From Thalassia testudinum (Eukaryota > Streptophyta > Magnoliopsida > Alismatales > Hydrocharitaceae): a stretch of 64,000 nucleotides of DNA. Under the pieces are notes generated by a model. That model made no database searches, was not told the origin of the DNA, and was given only the letters and a program-made list of their open reading frames with translations. Position numbers and translations under genes: made by a program. Location: positions 22,569,001-22,633,000 of the forward strand of contig JAZHRO010000019.1 in NCBI GenBank assembly GCA_037157565.1, read 5' to 3'. Shown in pieces: positions 34,593 through 46,681 of the stretch (the first letter of the stretch is position 1; every line of letters begins with the position of its first letter).

Positions 34593-34953
34593 GAAGGAGA
34601 AAGCATGCACAGCCATGCCCTGGCTGTGCATGGCTTGCATGCGTGGCTGTAGGAAGTGGCGAGCAGGGAATGGTTGAGCAGGGAATGGCGCGAGGAAGAA
34701 GAGGTTGCCATGCAGCCGTGGGAAGAGATTTCAAAATCAAGTAAAATAAAAAATAAAAAGATGGTGAATTTTTCAAAAATGCACTTGAGGAAAAATGTTA
34801 ATTGCAAGGCCTTTTATTTCACTCTCATCCCCTCTCAATTAAATGCATTCATGCATGTATTTTCACAAATACGACTATGGAAACCTAATATGCAATGATA
34901 ATTCTAGGAAATAGCACAAGACGGCACAATTGTAGGTATATTTTTGTGGTGCA

Positions 34954-36872
34954 ATCAACTCCTCCCCTCTCCCTCTCCATACGCAGTATCTCTTCTCATT
35001 AAAGAGACACACTGCGGGCAGGAGAAAGCTCACAGTGGTCCCACAACCACCACTGTGAGTTCCACCACCACCCAGCTCCCTTGAGAGCAGGTGGGCGTGG
35101 TGGTTTCACCTTCTGTTTTCATTGATGGAAGCCCTCACCGCCATTGCCAGAGCTTCAAGGTTGAAAGCTCCAGCAGCAGCAACGGCCGCCTGAAGCAGCG
35201 TAGGTCACCGCACGCATGCCAGCAGACCTCCGCGCGCTCTCCTCGCACGCACAGGCACTTCCCAACGTGCCCGCGCACGCAGAACCAGTGCTACCGGTCG
35301 CCTGCTCCCCCGCGGCACTGTAGCCACTGTTCACGCCTCTCAACGTGACACTGTAGCCACCGGCTTGTTTCTCACTTAGCCGGTGGCACAGCGCCCTCTC
35401 TCCTCGCCCGCAACCTGCTCCAGCCGGTCGCCCGTGTCTACGCCCATGCCCACTCCCGCCCACAACGTTGTATGCTGCGCTACGCAGTGCACTACGTTGC
35501 ACTCCCGTACCCGCCTACGCACGAAGACAGCAGTGCGTTCCCTCCAGCGCCCGCGTGAAGCCCTTGCGCGCCCGCGAGATTAGACGGCAGACATTCCCGC
35601 CAGACGACTTAACTCTGCCCTCTCTCTCACACTCACCCACCAGCGACACACCCATACTCATACACACACACACTAGTACACATACACACTCGTACACTCA
35701 CACACTCGCTTATACACACCCACACATACATACATATATATATATATCCACTCACTTATATATCTAAATATATATATATATACACATACATACATATACA
35801 TATATACATATATATATATTTATAAATATATATATACATATATACATATTCATACCTATAAAACTATACATAAGTATATATACATACGTACATACATATA
35901 TATATATTTATATATATATACATATATGCATACACATATACATATACATATACATATATTACTATATATATATATATATATAGTTATAAATATATATATA
36001 CACATATATATATATCTATATATATATATACATAACTACATATTTACCTATATAGTTATAACCCTATATATATATATACATCTTTACATACACATCACCT
36101 ACTTGTATCCATACGCCCTTGCACTAGTCACTCTACTACGCATTATATCACGGGAATATATGCACCAGTTGCTGATATTCCCTGATACCCGCTCAAAGCA
36201 AGCGCCTCCACACACACTCCAACACATCCACCCCTCGCTCCACGCGGTACTTTGTCTTGTTGGTTGCGTCTTACTAGATGTGGACCAACTCGACACTGTG
36301 CTACACTCCATTTCCACTTCCACCTCCACCCCTATATATATAATATATACATATCTATATATATAGAAACTGTATTTATTATATTAAGCTAAGTATTCCT
36401 TTCTCTACAAGCAACCTACCTTGCTTTTATTTCTCTTTTGTTTCCTGCTATTAAAAAGATAAAAAAAAGAGTAAAAGAGAAAAGATAATCCTTGTCTTGC
36501 AGGTACTCGATCTTGCAAATAGCAGGACCAGTTTTTTTGGAAACCCTAAGTTGGCTCAAAGCCAAGAACTTGATTTTAAGGGTGTGCCTCAAGGACAATA
36601 TTATCAATAAAAAAATCTTAAATAGAAAAAAAAATAAAAACATAATAAATGCACGGAAGATATACGCTCTAGGAAAGGTGTAGAAACTTCTTCACCTTTA
36701 ATTCCCGCCTCCCTCAGATCGACCCTAGGCCTAAAAGTGACCAAGATAAAATTAAGTAGGCCAGGTTAAAAAAAAAAAATTGTGAAAGATGGTTAGACTC
36801 GATTTAGGTTAACCACTATACTCCAATGATAATTTCATCATATTAACACAATCTATTCGAGATCTACCAGCA
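34954..36872 (+). mobile_element. Family-B LTR, R-U5 part only, plus orientation
   Basis: The sequence is the inverted counterpart of 32301 to about 34510: for example GCACCAGTTGCTGATATTCC (36163-36182) against the reverse of 32930-32965, and a GGTGGGCGTGGTGG block at 35091-35104. It ends CTACCAGCA at 36872, a normal LTR terminus, followed by element J sequence. U3 is missing because F lies there. Confidence 0.75.
35640..36090. repeat. CA/TA microsatellite in the inverted LTR
   Basis: CACACA runs at 35640-35730 pass into TATATACATA repeats to about 36090. Confidence 0.92.
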
Positions 36873-37492
36873 TGTTAGCACCTTATGCTGATTCAGATGC
36901 CATGGACGGCATTATCACGAAATGTCGATTGCCAGGGTCTGGATTTAGCTACAGAATGCCATTGATGGGATTATCCCAAAATCCCGAAAGCCAAGGTATG
37001 GGGGTTGCCATGGATGGTGCTATCTCAAAGCAACGATTGCCAGGACCCTGCGAGGATTGATGGTGGGAGCTAGGAATCCGATACAGACCGTGTTGCCAGG
37101 CCAATTCGAAACTAGAAATAAAGGAAGAAAAGAGAGAGAAAACTCTCCAAAAATAAAGAAAAAATCTTCTGTCTCTCTCTTACAAAAACACACTGCAAAC
37201 TAAACCTAGGCTAAAGCATATTACAAGCGCGGGTGTTTTAACCATGGAGTTCAACGAACCTTAGGTTAGTTCCTGTGGGCCTTAGAAACCTGCGCTGCGG
37301 ACCGAGGCTGGAGCTGGTCAGGTCCGGATCTTAGGTGGTACTTGAGAACCTCTAGGCCTACTATCAGCATTCTGACCTAATCTAAAAGAAAGCACACATC
37401 AGAGTTCTGAGCATAGAAAGGTATGGTCTAGAATTAAAGTTAATTCCATGAGATTTTGCTAAGGGACTAGCAAAAGCTAGGCATGGGGGTAT
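36873..37492 (+). mobile_element. Element J: 3' non-coding end and PPT (family C)
   Basis: Collinear with 58210-58831 of G: GTTAGCACC, the three-unit repeat (36900-36935, 36959-36993, 37008-37043), CTAAGGGACTAGCAAAAGC and the PPT AGGCATGGGGGTA (37480-37492). Its upstream coding part is absent; the left end is the LTR terminus at 36872. Confidence 0.8.
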
Positions 37493-38438
37493 GATGGGAA
37501 CACCATCATGAGCCATAACTAACTCAATTTGATCTGATTAAGTCATTAAATGCTCCTACATAACCGCCAGAGGACTGCAATTCATTGCATAATCATTCTG
37601 AGAGAAAGATAACTAAACAGGGTTAAAAATGCAAATTTACCATCATATCTTGAACGCAGAATAACCATGGGTTTTCTTAAGGGTTAATTAAGGGTCAAAT
37701 GATCCTAAAAGGCTAACAAGTGGGTTAGAACAGATAGAAAAGGGTCTTCACGTGTTTTGAGAATTAAATGACTCTTAAAACCCTAAAAGCAAACCTGCTT
37801 AATTAAGCGAGATTCTGGTCAGGATAAAAATCACCTAAACCATCTAAAATTCATAGAAAAATATTCTCAAGGGTTTGGTACCTTTAATTTGATCATCAGG
37901 ACCCGTCTTGACCCAAAATAGAGTCTCAAACTAACATTTGCCCTAATTTAGATTTTTGCATAAATTACCCATTCAAACTTGGTCAAAACAAAAATTTAAC
38001 TTCACCATTAGATTCCTTAGGTCCAAATTAGATTTGTACCAAAATTTGGGCCTAATCTGAGATCATCTTCACCTAGTTTGCAATTTGGTCCTGTCTTATT
38101 CTTTTCTATCACACACATGCCCTTAACTTTCAAAATACTTACAAATAGGCCCCTAAATTTGTCATGATTTTCATAAATAGGTCCCCACATCATTTTTGGA
38201 AGGTTAAACCTTCACCGTCGAGTTTCAAGCGAGGATTTCTTACTCGATTTTCAGTCAATCTCTCCCAAAATAGATACGAGGATTCGTTAAGAAGTTACCT
38301 TCCATTTGAGCCATTCCTTGGGCTCTAAGTCTTTCCCAAAAGGCCATGCAAACCTTTCAAAGGTTCGGGTATTCTATTTCTCAAAAACCTTCCAAGCTTG
38401 GAAGCTTCTTTCTAAGCTTGGAAGGGCTTCCTATGGCC

Positions 38439-38446
38439 TATAAAAG
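38439..38446 (+). promoter_or_regulatory. TATA box of J/I LTR
   Basis: TATAAAAG in GGCCTATAAAAGATCCC. Confidence 0.7.
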
Positions 38447-39317
38447 ATCCCATGGTGCACAGACAAGCTCTTCAGCAAGTTTTGGTGCGCCAAATGACCC
38501 TAATCCCCCTCCTCCAGCCACCAAAAATCTTTGCTCTGACGACCTCCTTGGACCCCCTCCTCCAGTCATCCAACCATCAAATTGGACGGCTTAAGCTCTT
38601 CCTCTCTTCGTCGCGACCCTCCCCAGCCAAAGGGAGGCCTTCCTCTATCTGAGTCATCGTCACCGCCTCGCCGCTTCTTCCTCCTTCTCTTGCTCCGATC
38701 AACAAACACCGGAGCCCTCCACCTCTCAACTGCATCCTTAAGTCACTCTATCACTCTCTCTCTCATTCTATTTCACTCTCCCACACTTGCAACACATGCA
38801 CGACCATCGCTTCTTCCTCAATGCCGTCATCTTCTCCTCCTCCAGCGATGCTCCGGCGACACCTACTCGCCGCTACACTGCTCGAAGCTCGCCGCTACCA
38901 CCCCCATCAGCTCCGCCGTACTCCACTCAACAAATGCCCTCTACCAATTCACCGTATCCTCCACTCTACGACTCCACCAAACTCCACGCCCATCACACTA
39001 CCATCTTGAGGTCATCTAACCTCTTCACTCACTCCTGCGCACCACCAAGGCCACCATCACGTTCACCGTCCTTAGGCGATCCTCCTAAGCATATTTGATG
39101 TGGCTGTGAGGCCGTTTCAGTGCTTACAGGTCTACCACCGAAGCTCTGCCACCGCCTCGGCTGCACAGACCACGCTTTCAGTCCTCTGACAATGTCCGCT
39201 CCAGGTTGCTGCCCCAGTTCACGCGGAGTGGTCTCAAGACCTTTCCTAGGTCCTCGACTAGGACCATTAACATCCACAGTTGCGCCAATTCACTGTAGCT
39301 GTGGACGTGCGAAGAAG

Positions 39318-39337
39318 GGTGGGACTTTAGTCCCACC
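39318..39337 (+). other. R hairpin of the J/I LTR
   Basis: GGTGGGACT, TT, AGTCCCACC: 9-bp perfect stem, same place as in D and G. Confidence 0.75.
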
Positions 39338-40100
39338 TTGGTGGCTGACGAAGCACCGCACAGAGATAAATTGAGTTTGTGCTATAGGTTGTCCGCCTCA
39401 ATAGAATAGGGTGAGGTGCCCACGCACGCCCTCGCCCGCACTCACGCCCCATGAGTCTGGGCTTGATCTGATTATCTAGATACCTGGGGCTAATCTGGTT
39501 TGCTGGTTCTGAGAGAGAAAGAAGAGAAAAAAAGAGGAGTGGGGGGGGGGGGCGGGTTTTGCTCTGCCACCCTCCTCTTGACTCTTGTGAGATCTGAAGA
39601 GGCCTTTGCTCTACTGGCGTGCTAAGTCCTGCGCTGCACCTTCTCTGAAGCTAAGGGAAGAAGAAGAAGAGAAGAAGAAGCCTCTCCCTGAGGTTTGAAG
39701 AAGAAAGAGGAAGAGGCCTTTGCCTCTATTTAGGCATCTGAGCCTATTTTGATATCTGATACCTTGGTTCTGATTGGTTAATTTGAATTGTGCTTATCTT
39801 ATCTGATTTGTTACTTTGAGTAGCTTAAGCTTAACATTGTAGGGTAATTTGGTGATTCAAATCACCATTTTACCCTCTCTTCTTTTTTGCATTATTGACA
39901 TTGGATTTCATTTATATATCTTTATTGATTGCAATTCTTACATCTTTAATTGTGATCTTGAATTTTAAATTATCATATTGCTCCCCGTGTTCGACCTTGG
40001 ACTTCAAATTTGAGTAATAAATTATATTTGTTTTTTGCACTGATTCGACCTATATTGCAACGTGACGATTTTAAAACCCATTTCTGAGCAACGAACATTT

Positions 40101-40118
40101 TGGCGTCGTTGCTGGGGA
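40101..40118 (+). promoter_or_regulatory. Primer binding site of element I
   Basis: TGGCGTCGTTGCTGGGGA, 16 of 18, two C to T changes identical to those in H. Confidence 0.88.
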
Positions 40119-41067
40119 GCAACGCGTAATTTTGATCTCTTGATTGCAATATCTAAACTGGTACTTACTTGATCTATCTCCCTTTACTGTGATCTATTTC
40201 AGGGACTCATTAAAAGAAGATCAGCAGCACATCAGCCTCTCCAGGGGCAGGTAAACTCCATCTACCCACTTCTAAGCCCTTGATTTTGAAAAACTAAAAA
40301 AGGAAAAAAATCAATTACGACTACTTGCATTATATTCTTAGATTAATCATCAAGTTGCCTGATTTAATACATTCTATTTAGACAACATTCAAACCCTGAT
40401 TTGTGCACCTACTTGAAGCTTAAGGTATTTAGGGTTATCACATTCTTGTTTGAGCCCTAGGTACCACATTTGGACAAACTAAATTAGACCAATCAGAGCC
40501 AATTAAGGATTCCAGTTTAGGATTTTAGAGACACGCTTGCCTAATCAAGAATTAATCTTCCCAAATAGTGTGTGCCTAAGCCTTGATTGAATTGATCTAT
40601 ACAAGCAAACCCTAAAGTCAGGCTCTTAATTTCATTTGAACACTAAAGGAGGGACCTAAATTTCTAAAATGACAAAACAGGTGAAGTTGACCCACCTTTT
40701 TGGGTTAACCAATCTTTAAATTTGGTCACTTTGCACAAAAACATCTTAAAGTTCAAGTGAAATCATAAGCACCCTTGTTCTTAATTAAAAACTGGTAGAC
40801 TTAAGCGGTCATGTCCCCATTCTGGTCTACCTGGATCATTAGTGACAAGAGAGGTTGGGTGGGGGAAACCCTATAACTCGTTGGGGTGCTCTACTGTGTA
40901 GGGGTCTTTGCGAGACTCTCCCTCTCTGGCTGCCCATGTAATTCTGAGGTGGACGGCATTCTGATTAAGGGGTATCATCCGCCCCGAACCTCTATAGTCA
41001 TCCAAAATTTTTTGAGTGTCTTGATTGGGTCCATCACATTCTACCTTCTCATCTAATCCATCGGTGC
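40119..41067 (+). other. Element I leader, non-coding
   Basis: Contains the conserved block at about 40795-41060 (GTAGAC...GTCTAC stem, GACAAGAGAGGT, TATAGTCATCC) shared with D, G and H. No gene. Confidence 0.75.
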
Positions 41068-42927
41068 ATGTTTGGGGGGAGGTCTCTAAGACCACCCTTA
41101 AGGCTGCCATTAGCTACTCATTCCCGTCGAGGCCAAGCCTCGATCTCCTTATTTGTGTAACAACCCAACCCGATCGATATCTCTTCTGATTCATCTAAAC
41201 CTAATTCTCCTTCATCCATCGTTATGGAGCAACCAACAGAAGAAAACAATCTTGAAAACCAACTTCAGCACCTCAATGATCTATTCCAAGCCTTTATGAA
41301 CCCACCACAGTGTCCTATGATGCGAGATCACTACAATCCTGCTGTGGTGGCAATCAAACCTCGAGTCCAAATCCCCGATGGAGGTCCTGATACTGAACTC
41401 AATCCCAACGTGATTCATGCTATTCCCAAATTCCATGGGCATAACTCCGGGGATCCTTTCTAGCTATCAAGCAACTCAAGCATCTGGCCTAGAACTTCGA
41501 GCTAGAAGCTCAAAATCAGGATGCCTTACTCATGAAAATGTTCTCCTTCTCTCTTATGGACAAGGCTGCTCACTGGTACCAAACCTAAATGCGTCTAATC
41601 AACACCTAGGTGGAACTTCAATCCGAGTTTCTAAGAAAGTTCTTCCCTGTTGGTTGAAAAAATGCTTTACGGCACCAGATCACGCATTTCAAGCAACAAG
41701 CAGGAGAACCGCTTCATGAGGCATGGGATCAATTTCTGGATCTCATGCGAAAGTGCCCCCACCACGGAGTTCCTAAATGGGAACAAGTCCAGTCTTTTTA
41801 CCAGGGACTCCATGAGGATATTCGATTATTCGTCAATGCGACCTATGGAGGAAACATCATGGGTCAACACGAAGACACCATGTGGGAGATTCTCAAGAAT
41901 ATGTGTGAGAACTCCATCAATAATGAATCCATGGACATGTTCGACTAGATGAATGCCCATGCATTAACGAATCCAAAGGGAGCACATGAGATGCAGGGCC
42001 TGTCCTCTTCCGTCGACTTGGAATTGCTAGCCAGTCACCTAGACAAGGTCTCTATTATTAAGAAGAAGGTGGATGAGCTAACTCAACACTTGTAGCGAGC
42101 CACTTATGCGCAAAACCCGTTCGCGCAACCACCCTCTGGCAGGGAGGCTGTGCATAACATCTATCACAGATCTTCTCAGGGGATGGACCCATATCCACCC
42201 CCATCTGATTCAGGTTTTGGAGGAAACCCTGGACCCACCTATTCTAGTTGGGGAACTCCGAACCCTCATATTCTGACTTTTCCGAGTCTTCTCAGACCTG
42301 TGAGGACCTCAATGCCATTCAAAATGATCCATTCTCAAACACCTACAACCCTGGATGGCGTAATCATCCTAATTTCATGTGGTCAGGGAATAATCAAAAT
42401 CAGAGACCTCAATATCATCCCCAACCACAAGCTCCTTGTCCACATCAGCCACCTTAGCCTCGGCCTAACCTAACTTATCAATCTGAGCTGACTCATGTAG
42501 ATTAAAGGACTCTTATCCTTCAGACTCTGGCTGACATTTGGAAGACAAATGCGGCTATCCAAAAATAGTACAAAGACAAGATCATAGAGGTTCCCAATCA
42601 ACTCACCCAGATGGAAAATCCTTGCCAACCTAGTGCACTTCCTTCACAACCTCTACGTAATCCAAATAACGTGCCGAACCAAAGGTGCGTTATGAACCCA
42701 ACTCAGGGCCAAGCTCACTTTGTCTATCAGGCCCCTTCTACTCCATCACCTGACGGGATGGAGGCTTCAACATCATACGTGGGTTATCAGTAGCAATCAC
42801 TTCTTTTGCCCACACCAAACCAAAACCAGGAAGGATTGAATTATGTTACTACCCGTAGTGGCAAAGTAACACAGGACCCACCTTATCCAAGCCACTCCCA
42901 GCCAGGTAATGCAACCTCACACCCTAG
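41068..42927 (+). pseudogene. gag: Element I gag, broken and interrupted by H
   Basis: Start at 41068, MFGGRSLRPPLR. A stop (TAA in a V-Q-Q-P context) follows within 120 bp. Then EQPTEENNLENQLQHLNDLF, MMRDHYNPAVVAI, IHAIPKFHGHNSGD, a shift near 41460, CPHHGVPKWEQVQSFYQGLH (41755-41814), CENSINNESMDMFD, a stop at 41946, then the Pro/Gln tail with GHAHFVYQAPSTPSPDG-like sequence around 42715. H starts at 42928 inside the tail. More decayed than gag of G, consistent with its outer place in the nest. Confidence 0.88.
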
Positions 42928-43739
42928 TGATGATAACCTCATCATGAGCCCTAACTAGCTCATTTTGACCAGAGAAAGTAAGCAAAAGCACCTACATAAT
43001 CTAAAGGAAGGCTTAATTCAAGAGATTACTGATCTGGGAAGGAAAGATGAACTAAAGGGTAAAACTGCAATTTTACCATTGCAGTACATCAATGGGATTT
43101 CTCAGGGGCTAAACATAGGTCAATTGAACTTAATAAGAGGAAAAGTGGGATGGTTCAGTCAGAAAAGGGCTATTGTGAGATTTAAAAAGACATTCTATAA
43201 CCTTAAACAAACCTGCTTAATTCAACAAGGTTTTGGTCTAGATAAGAATCAACTAAACCCTCTAAAATTCATGGAAAAATATCCCCTATGGTTTAGAACA
43301 TTCAATTTGTCCTTTGGAACTTACTTTAACCTAGATTGGAGTCCTAGCTCAGTATTTAACCTAATTTAGTTTTTTGTGCAAAATGTCCAGTCAAACATGG
43401 TCAAACCTAAAATCCAACTTTACCATTGGATTCCTTAGGTCAAAATTAGGCTTATACCAAAATTTGGGCCTAAGGGAAGGTCATCTTGACCTACTTTGCA
43501 AAATGGTCCACCCAATTACATTCTGGCCCTTAACTTTTGAAAACCCTTGCGCAGAGCCTCCTAACTTCCTCGCGACCCTTACATTCAAGTTGCTCCGCCA
43601 TTACAGTGGAGGAATCCCACTCCGACAAGGATTTGAGGAGGATATCTCCTCGAATCCTCAGAGATCTTCTCCCAGATTTGGAAGGGAGATTCTCTGAGGA
43701 TTTCTCCATCGTCTGAACAGGATCTCCAAATTAGATTTA

Positions 43740-43778
43740 CACCCAATCTCTCATGCGAATGCACAAGAGATTTGGGTG
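43740..43778 (+). other. U3 inverted repeat of H LTR
   Basis: CACCCAATCTCTCATGC, loop GAAT, GCACAAGAGATTTGGGTG: about 15 pairs with two changes compared with the solo LTR copy. Confidence 0.72.
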
Positions 43779-43857
43779 TCTTACGCACCTTCCTCCTCCG
43801 GCGAGGCCTTTACGCTGGAAGGCTTGCCTTCCAAGCACAAAGGGTTCGGCCAGTGGC

Positions 43858-43865
43858 TATAAAAG
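43858..43865 (+). promoter_or_regulatory. TATA box of H LTR
   Basis: TATAAAAG in GTGGCTATAAAAGGACCC. Confidence 0.72.
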
Positions 43866-44731
43866 GACCCCCGATCCTTTACGCATCTTCCAAGCTTAAT
43901 TGGGCCGCAAATACCCTCTCAATTTCCTCCTTCCTCATCTCCGATCAAATGCCCGCAAGCTCCAGCGATCTCTCCTCCCTCCTCTCGTCGCTCTGACACC
44001 ATACCAGTGGTAGAGTTAGCTTCGTCTCGTTCCTCCGCGTTGCACCGCACTAGCGCACACCTCTCTGACCTTCTCCTCGTCGCCGTCATCCTCACCTCAA
44101 GGCTTTCTTCCCCGACGACGGCACATACGCACTGCTCGTCTCCTCTACCTCCCTTTCGTCCCAATACCCGCAAATAAGTTCCTCTCCTCCCACTCTTCAT
44201 TTTCCCTCATTTAATTTTTGGAAAAGCCCCTCGACTGCCACTGTCCACCTCCATCTTTTCCATCTCCGGCCAACCACCGGCGAGGCGCATCCACCGCTCC
44301 ACACCTCTACACGCCTCGCCACCAACCTCATCGCCTTCACCATCACCCACTGATCACTTTCCGCCCATCCACTGACCGCCACACACACCCTACACTTCCA
44401 CCGAACAAACCCACAAGCACGGTCACAGTTCGACCTAGGCACGCATGCCTAGGCCATTCCATCTCAGGCCGACCCCTACCACACCTTCGCCGTGACACGG
44501 CAAAGCTTTCCTTATTATTTGACAAGGCCGCAAGGCCGTCTTTGTGTCGCACAGGTTTGAGCACCCTTCATTAATGCTAAAGCAAGCTTGCTTGCTAAGA
44601 GCTCCAGGCATAAGGGCTCCAGGTGATGCACGTTGAGTGTGCGAATGTAACCAGCCTGAGAGCAGAATTTGCGAGGCTCCCAGCTACTCCAATTGAGTGA
44701 AGTTCCCTCCTGCGGGCGCCAGCAGAAGCGA

Positions 44732-44750
44732 GTGGGACATTTAGTCCCAC
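44732..44750 (+). other. R hairpin of H LTR
   Basis: GTGGGAC, ATTTA, GTCCCAC: 7-bp perfect stem. Confidence 0.7.
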
Positions 44751-45054
44751 CTCATAAACTCAGGGGTAAGCAGTGTGACTTATATTGATTTTGTGTTTCC
44801 TGTTGGTCGCCTCAAGTAACATGGGGTGAGGCCCTCGCCCTCATTCGCTCACGCCTTGTCTGCGACCCCTACCCCCGTGGACCTAGCACCTGACTCGATT
44901 ACCTAGCACTCCTCGCACACTACACCACGCCGGTGCGCCTGGATTCGGGCACGCGAAACCCGACCTGATTACCCAGCTCTGGGAGAGCATACCTAGGAGT
45001 GAAATAGAGAAAGAAAGACACGGGGAGGGGTAGGGGTAGGTTTTGCTCTGTTGT

Positions 45055-45425
45055 GCTGTGCAGGAAAGAAAGAAGAATATGAAGGTAGAAGAGGAGAAAG
45101 CTAAGAAGGAAGAAGAGGAGCGGCTGAAGAAGAAGACCAAGTGTAGAAGAGGAAGAGAAGAAGAAGAAGGAGGCATCTACTGAAGGCAGGACCTGAAGGC
45201 AAAGGAAGACAAAGCTAAGGAGGGACTTAGCCGCAGAAGAAGAAAGAAGAAGAAGCCAAAGAAGGCCAGGGCTGAAGAAAGAAAGAAGAAAGAGCGGCCA
45301 AGCAGAGAAAGAAGAAGGAAAGACAAAGAAGAAAAGAAGAAAGAAGACTGAAGGCAGAAGAAGCATAGTCACAGAGGAAGAGAAAGAAGAGAGAAAGAGA
45401 AGGAAAAAATCAGAAAGAGAAGGAC
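45055..45425 (+). repeat. Purine-rich tract of H LTR
   Basis: About 370 bases, nearly all A/G on the plus strand, between hairpin and U5. Confidence 0.85.
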
Positions 45426-45721
45426 AAATTGAGCACTGTAGCAAAAACTTTTAAGACGTCTGATTTTTCATCGAACGTCTAATTTTTTAGCTTATTTCTA
45501 CATTGACATATTTTTTACTTCTCAATTTTGATTGGATTGGTTATTGCTTTTTATTAAATTGAGAGTTGTGCTCTTAAGTTTTTAAATACCCAATTGCTCC
45601 CTGTGTTCAACCTCTGATACCTTAGATTTCGAGTTATAAATTCTTATTTGTTTACACGGTGATTTCATTTATACTGCAACGAACATCTTTTTAAAACCAC
45701 AATTTCGCCACGTCAACATTT

Positions 45722-45739
45722 TGGCGTCGTTGCTGGGGA
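45722..45739 (+). promoter_or_regulatory. Primer binding site of element H
   Basis: TGGCGTCGTTGCTGGGGA, identical to that of element I; 16 of 18 to the tRNA-Asp complement. Confidence 0.88.
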
Positions 45740-46681
45740 GCAACGGGCATTTTAGAATCTTTGATCACAACTCCTGATTCAATACTGACTTAATCTCTCT
45801 CTTTTGCCGTGTTTGTCTCAGGGGAAAGGCAAGGAAAAAAAAGCAGCCGCACAACAACCACACCAAGGAACAGGTAAACTTTCATTAGCCCTCTCTCTTA
45901 ATCCCCTCAAATTATGAAAGGGAAAAAACAAAGAAAAATCAATCAAGGGCTACCTGCTTCCATATTTAGTAATTCACCAAAGTTGCTTGATTTTTATTTC
46001 AACACATTTTGAATTGCACATCCAATTAAGGTAACTAGGGCTAAAACCTTCTTGATTGTGCCCTAGATACCAATTTTTGAGGCAACTAAGTTGGACCAAC
46101 TAGAGCCAACCTAAGGATTGCAAAGTTAGGGTTTTTAGAGACACATCTTCTCTTAAGCAAAGAAGCAAAAATTTCAAAAACAGATGTGCCTAAGCTTTGT
46201 TTGAAAAGATTTATTCAAGAGAAACCCTAAGCAAATCAAGCTCTTAATCCATTTGAACCCTAAAAGCAAGGACCTAAAAGCTCTCAAAGGAATAAAGAGG
46301 TGAAGTTGATCCTTTGGGTCAACCAACCTTAAAATTAGGTCACTTTTTGCACTCAAAAGACCTAAAGTTCAAGTGGAACCCTAAGCACCTTGATCTTAAA
46401 TAAAAAAGGTAGACTTAAGAGGTCAAGGTCCCCATTCTGGTCTACCTGGAATCTTAGTGACAAGAGAGGTCGGGTGGGGGAAACCCTGTAACTCGTGGGG
46501 ATGCTCTACCGTGTAGGGGTCTTTGCGGGACTCTCCCTCTCCGGCTGCCTAGGTACTTCTCAAGTGGACGACCTTTCTGACTAAGGGGTATCATCTGCCC
46601 CGAACCTCTATAGTCACCTAACAATTTTTGGGTGTCTCGATTGTGTCCAGCACCTTCTAATCTCATCAAATCCTTTGGTGC
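45740..46681 (+). other. Element H leader, non-coding
   Basis: Holds the conserved block 46410-46680 next to gag: GTAGAC...GTCTAC stem, GACAAGAGAGGTCGGGTGGG and TATAGTCACC. An AGTTGA...GGGTCAAC hairpin lies near 46302-46323. No gene. Confidence 0.75.

Larger units (their letters stand above)
31667..34953 (-). mobile_element. Element F: family-B retrotransposon, LTR, PBS and leader only
   Basis: LTR (32301-34953), PBS (32275-32292) and about 600 bp of leader collinear with element A (7610-8240). The leader stops at D's LTR end at 31667, so D probably inserted in it. The outer LTR end at 34953 lies directly against the R region of a plus-strand family-B LTR. Confidence 0.75.
32301..34953 (-). 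mobile_element. Element F 5' LTR (family B)
   Basis: It ends CTGACCAACA at 32301 next to the PBS and starts TGCACCACAAAA near 34953. The U5 block is on the minus strand near 32449-32466, the TA/TG microsatellite at 32744-33440, and a GC-rich R region with CACTGTAGCCAC-type sequence at 33850-33900. TATAAAAA is at 34592-34585 and CTAGGAAATAGCACAAG in U3 at 34904-34920. Confidence 0.75.
37493..40097 (+). mobile_element. LTR shared by J (3') and I (5'), family C
   Basis: 2605 bp, from TGATGGGAACACCATCA after the PPT to AACGAACA, three bases before the PBS. TATA at 38439-38446, hairpin at 39318-39337, a run of 12 G at 39541-39552, U5 block CTCCCCGTGTTCGACCTTGG (39981-40000). It is shorter than the others: the purine tract is reduced to about 39645-39725. 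Confidence 0.82.
37493..42927 (+). mobile_element. Element I: Athila-type, family C, LTR to gag
   Basis: LTR (37493-40097), PBS (40101-40118), leader and gag to 42927, where element H is inserted. The same LTR also serves as the 3' LTR of J, so two elements share it. The rest of I must lie beyond the right edge. Confidence 0.8.
42928..45718 (+). mobile_element. Element H 5' LTR (family C)
   Basis: 2791 bp, TGATGATAACCTCATCA to ACGTCAACA, then TTT and the PBS. U3 hairpin 43740-43778, TATA 43858-43865, R hairpin 44732-44750, purine tract 45055-45425, ACGTCTGATTT segment at 45456, U5 block CTCCCTGTGTTCAACCTCTG (45597-45616). It is most like the solo LTR at 899. Confidence 0.85.

Noticed and set aside
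34954..36872. R-U5-only inverted copy as a strong-stop cDNA integration
   Set aside because: The idea fits the missing U3, but homology appears to start some tens of bases after the expected transcription start. An antisense insertion of F into a resident LTR explains both junctions more simply.
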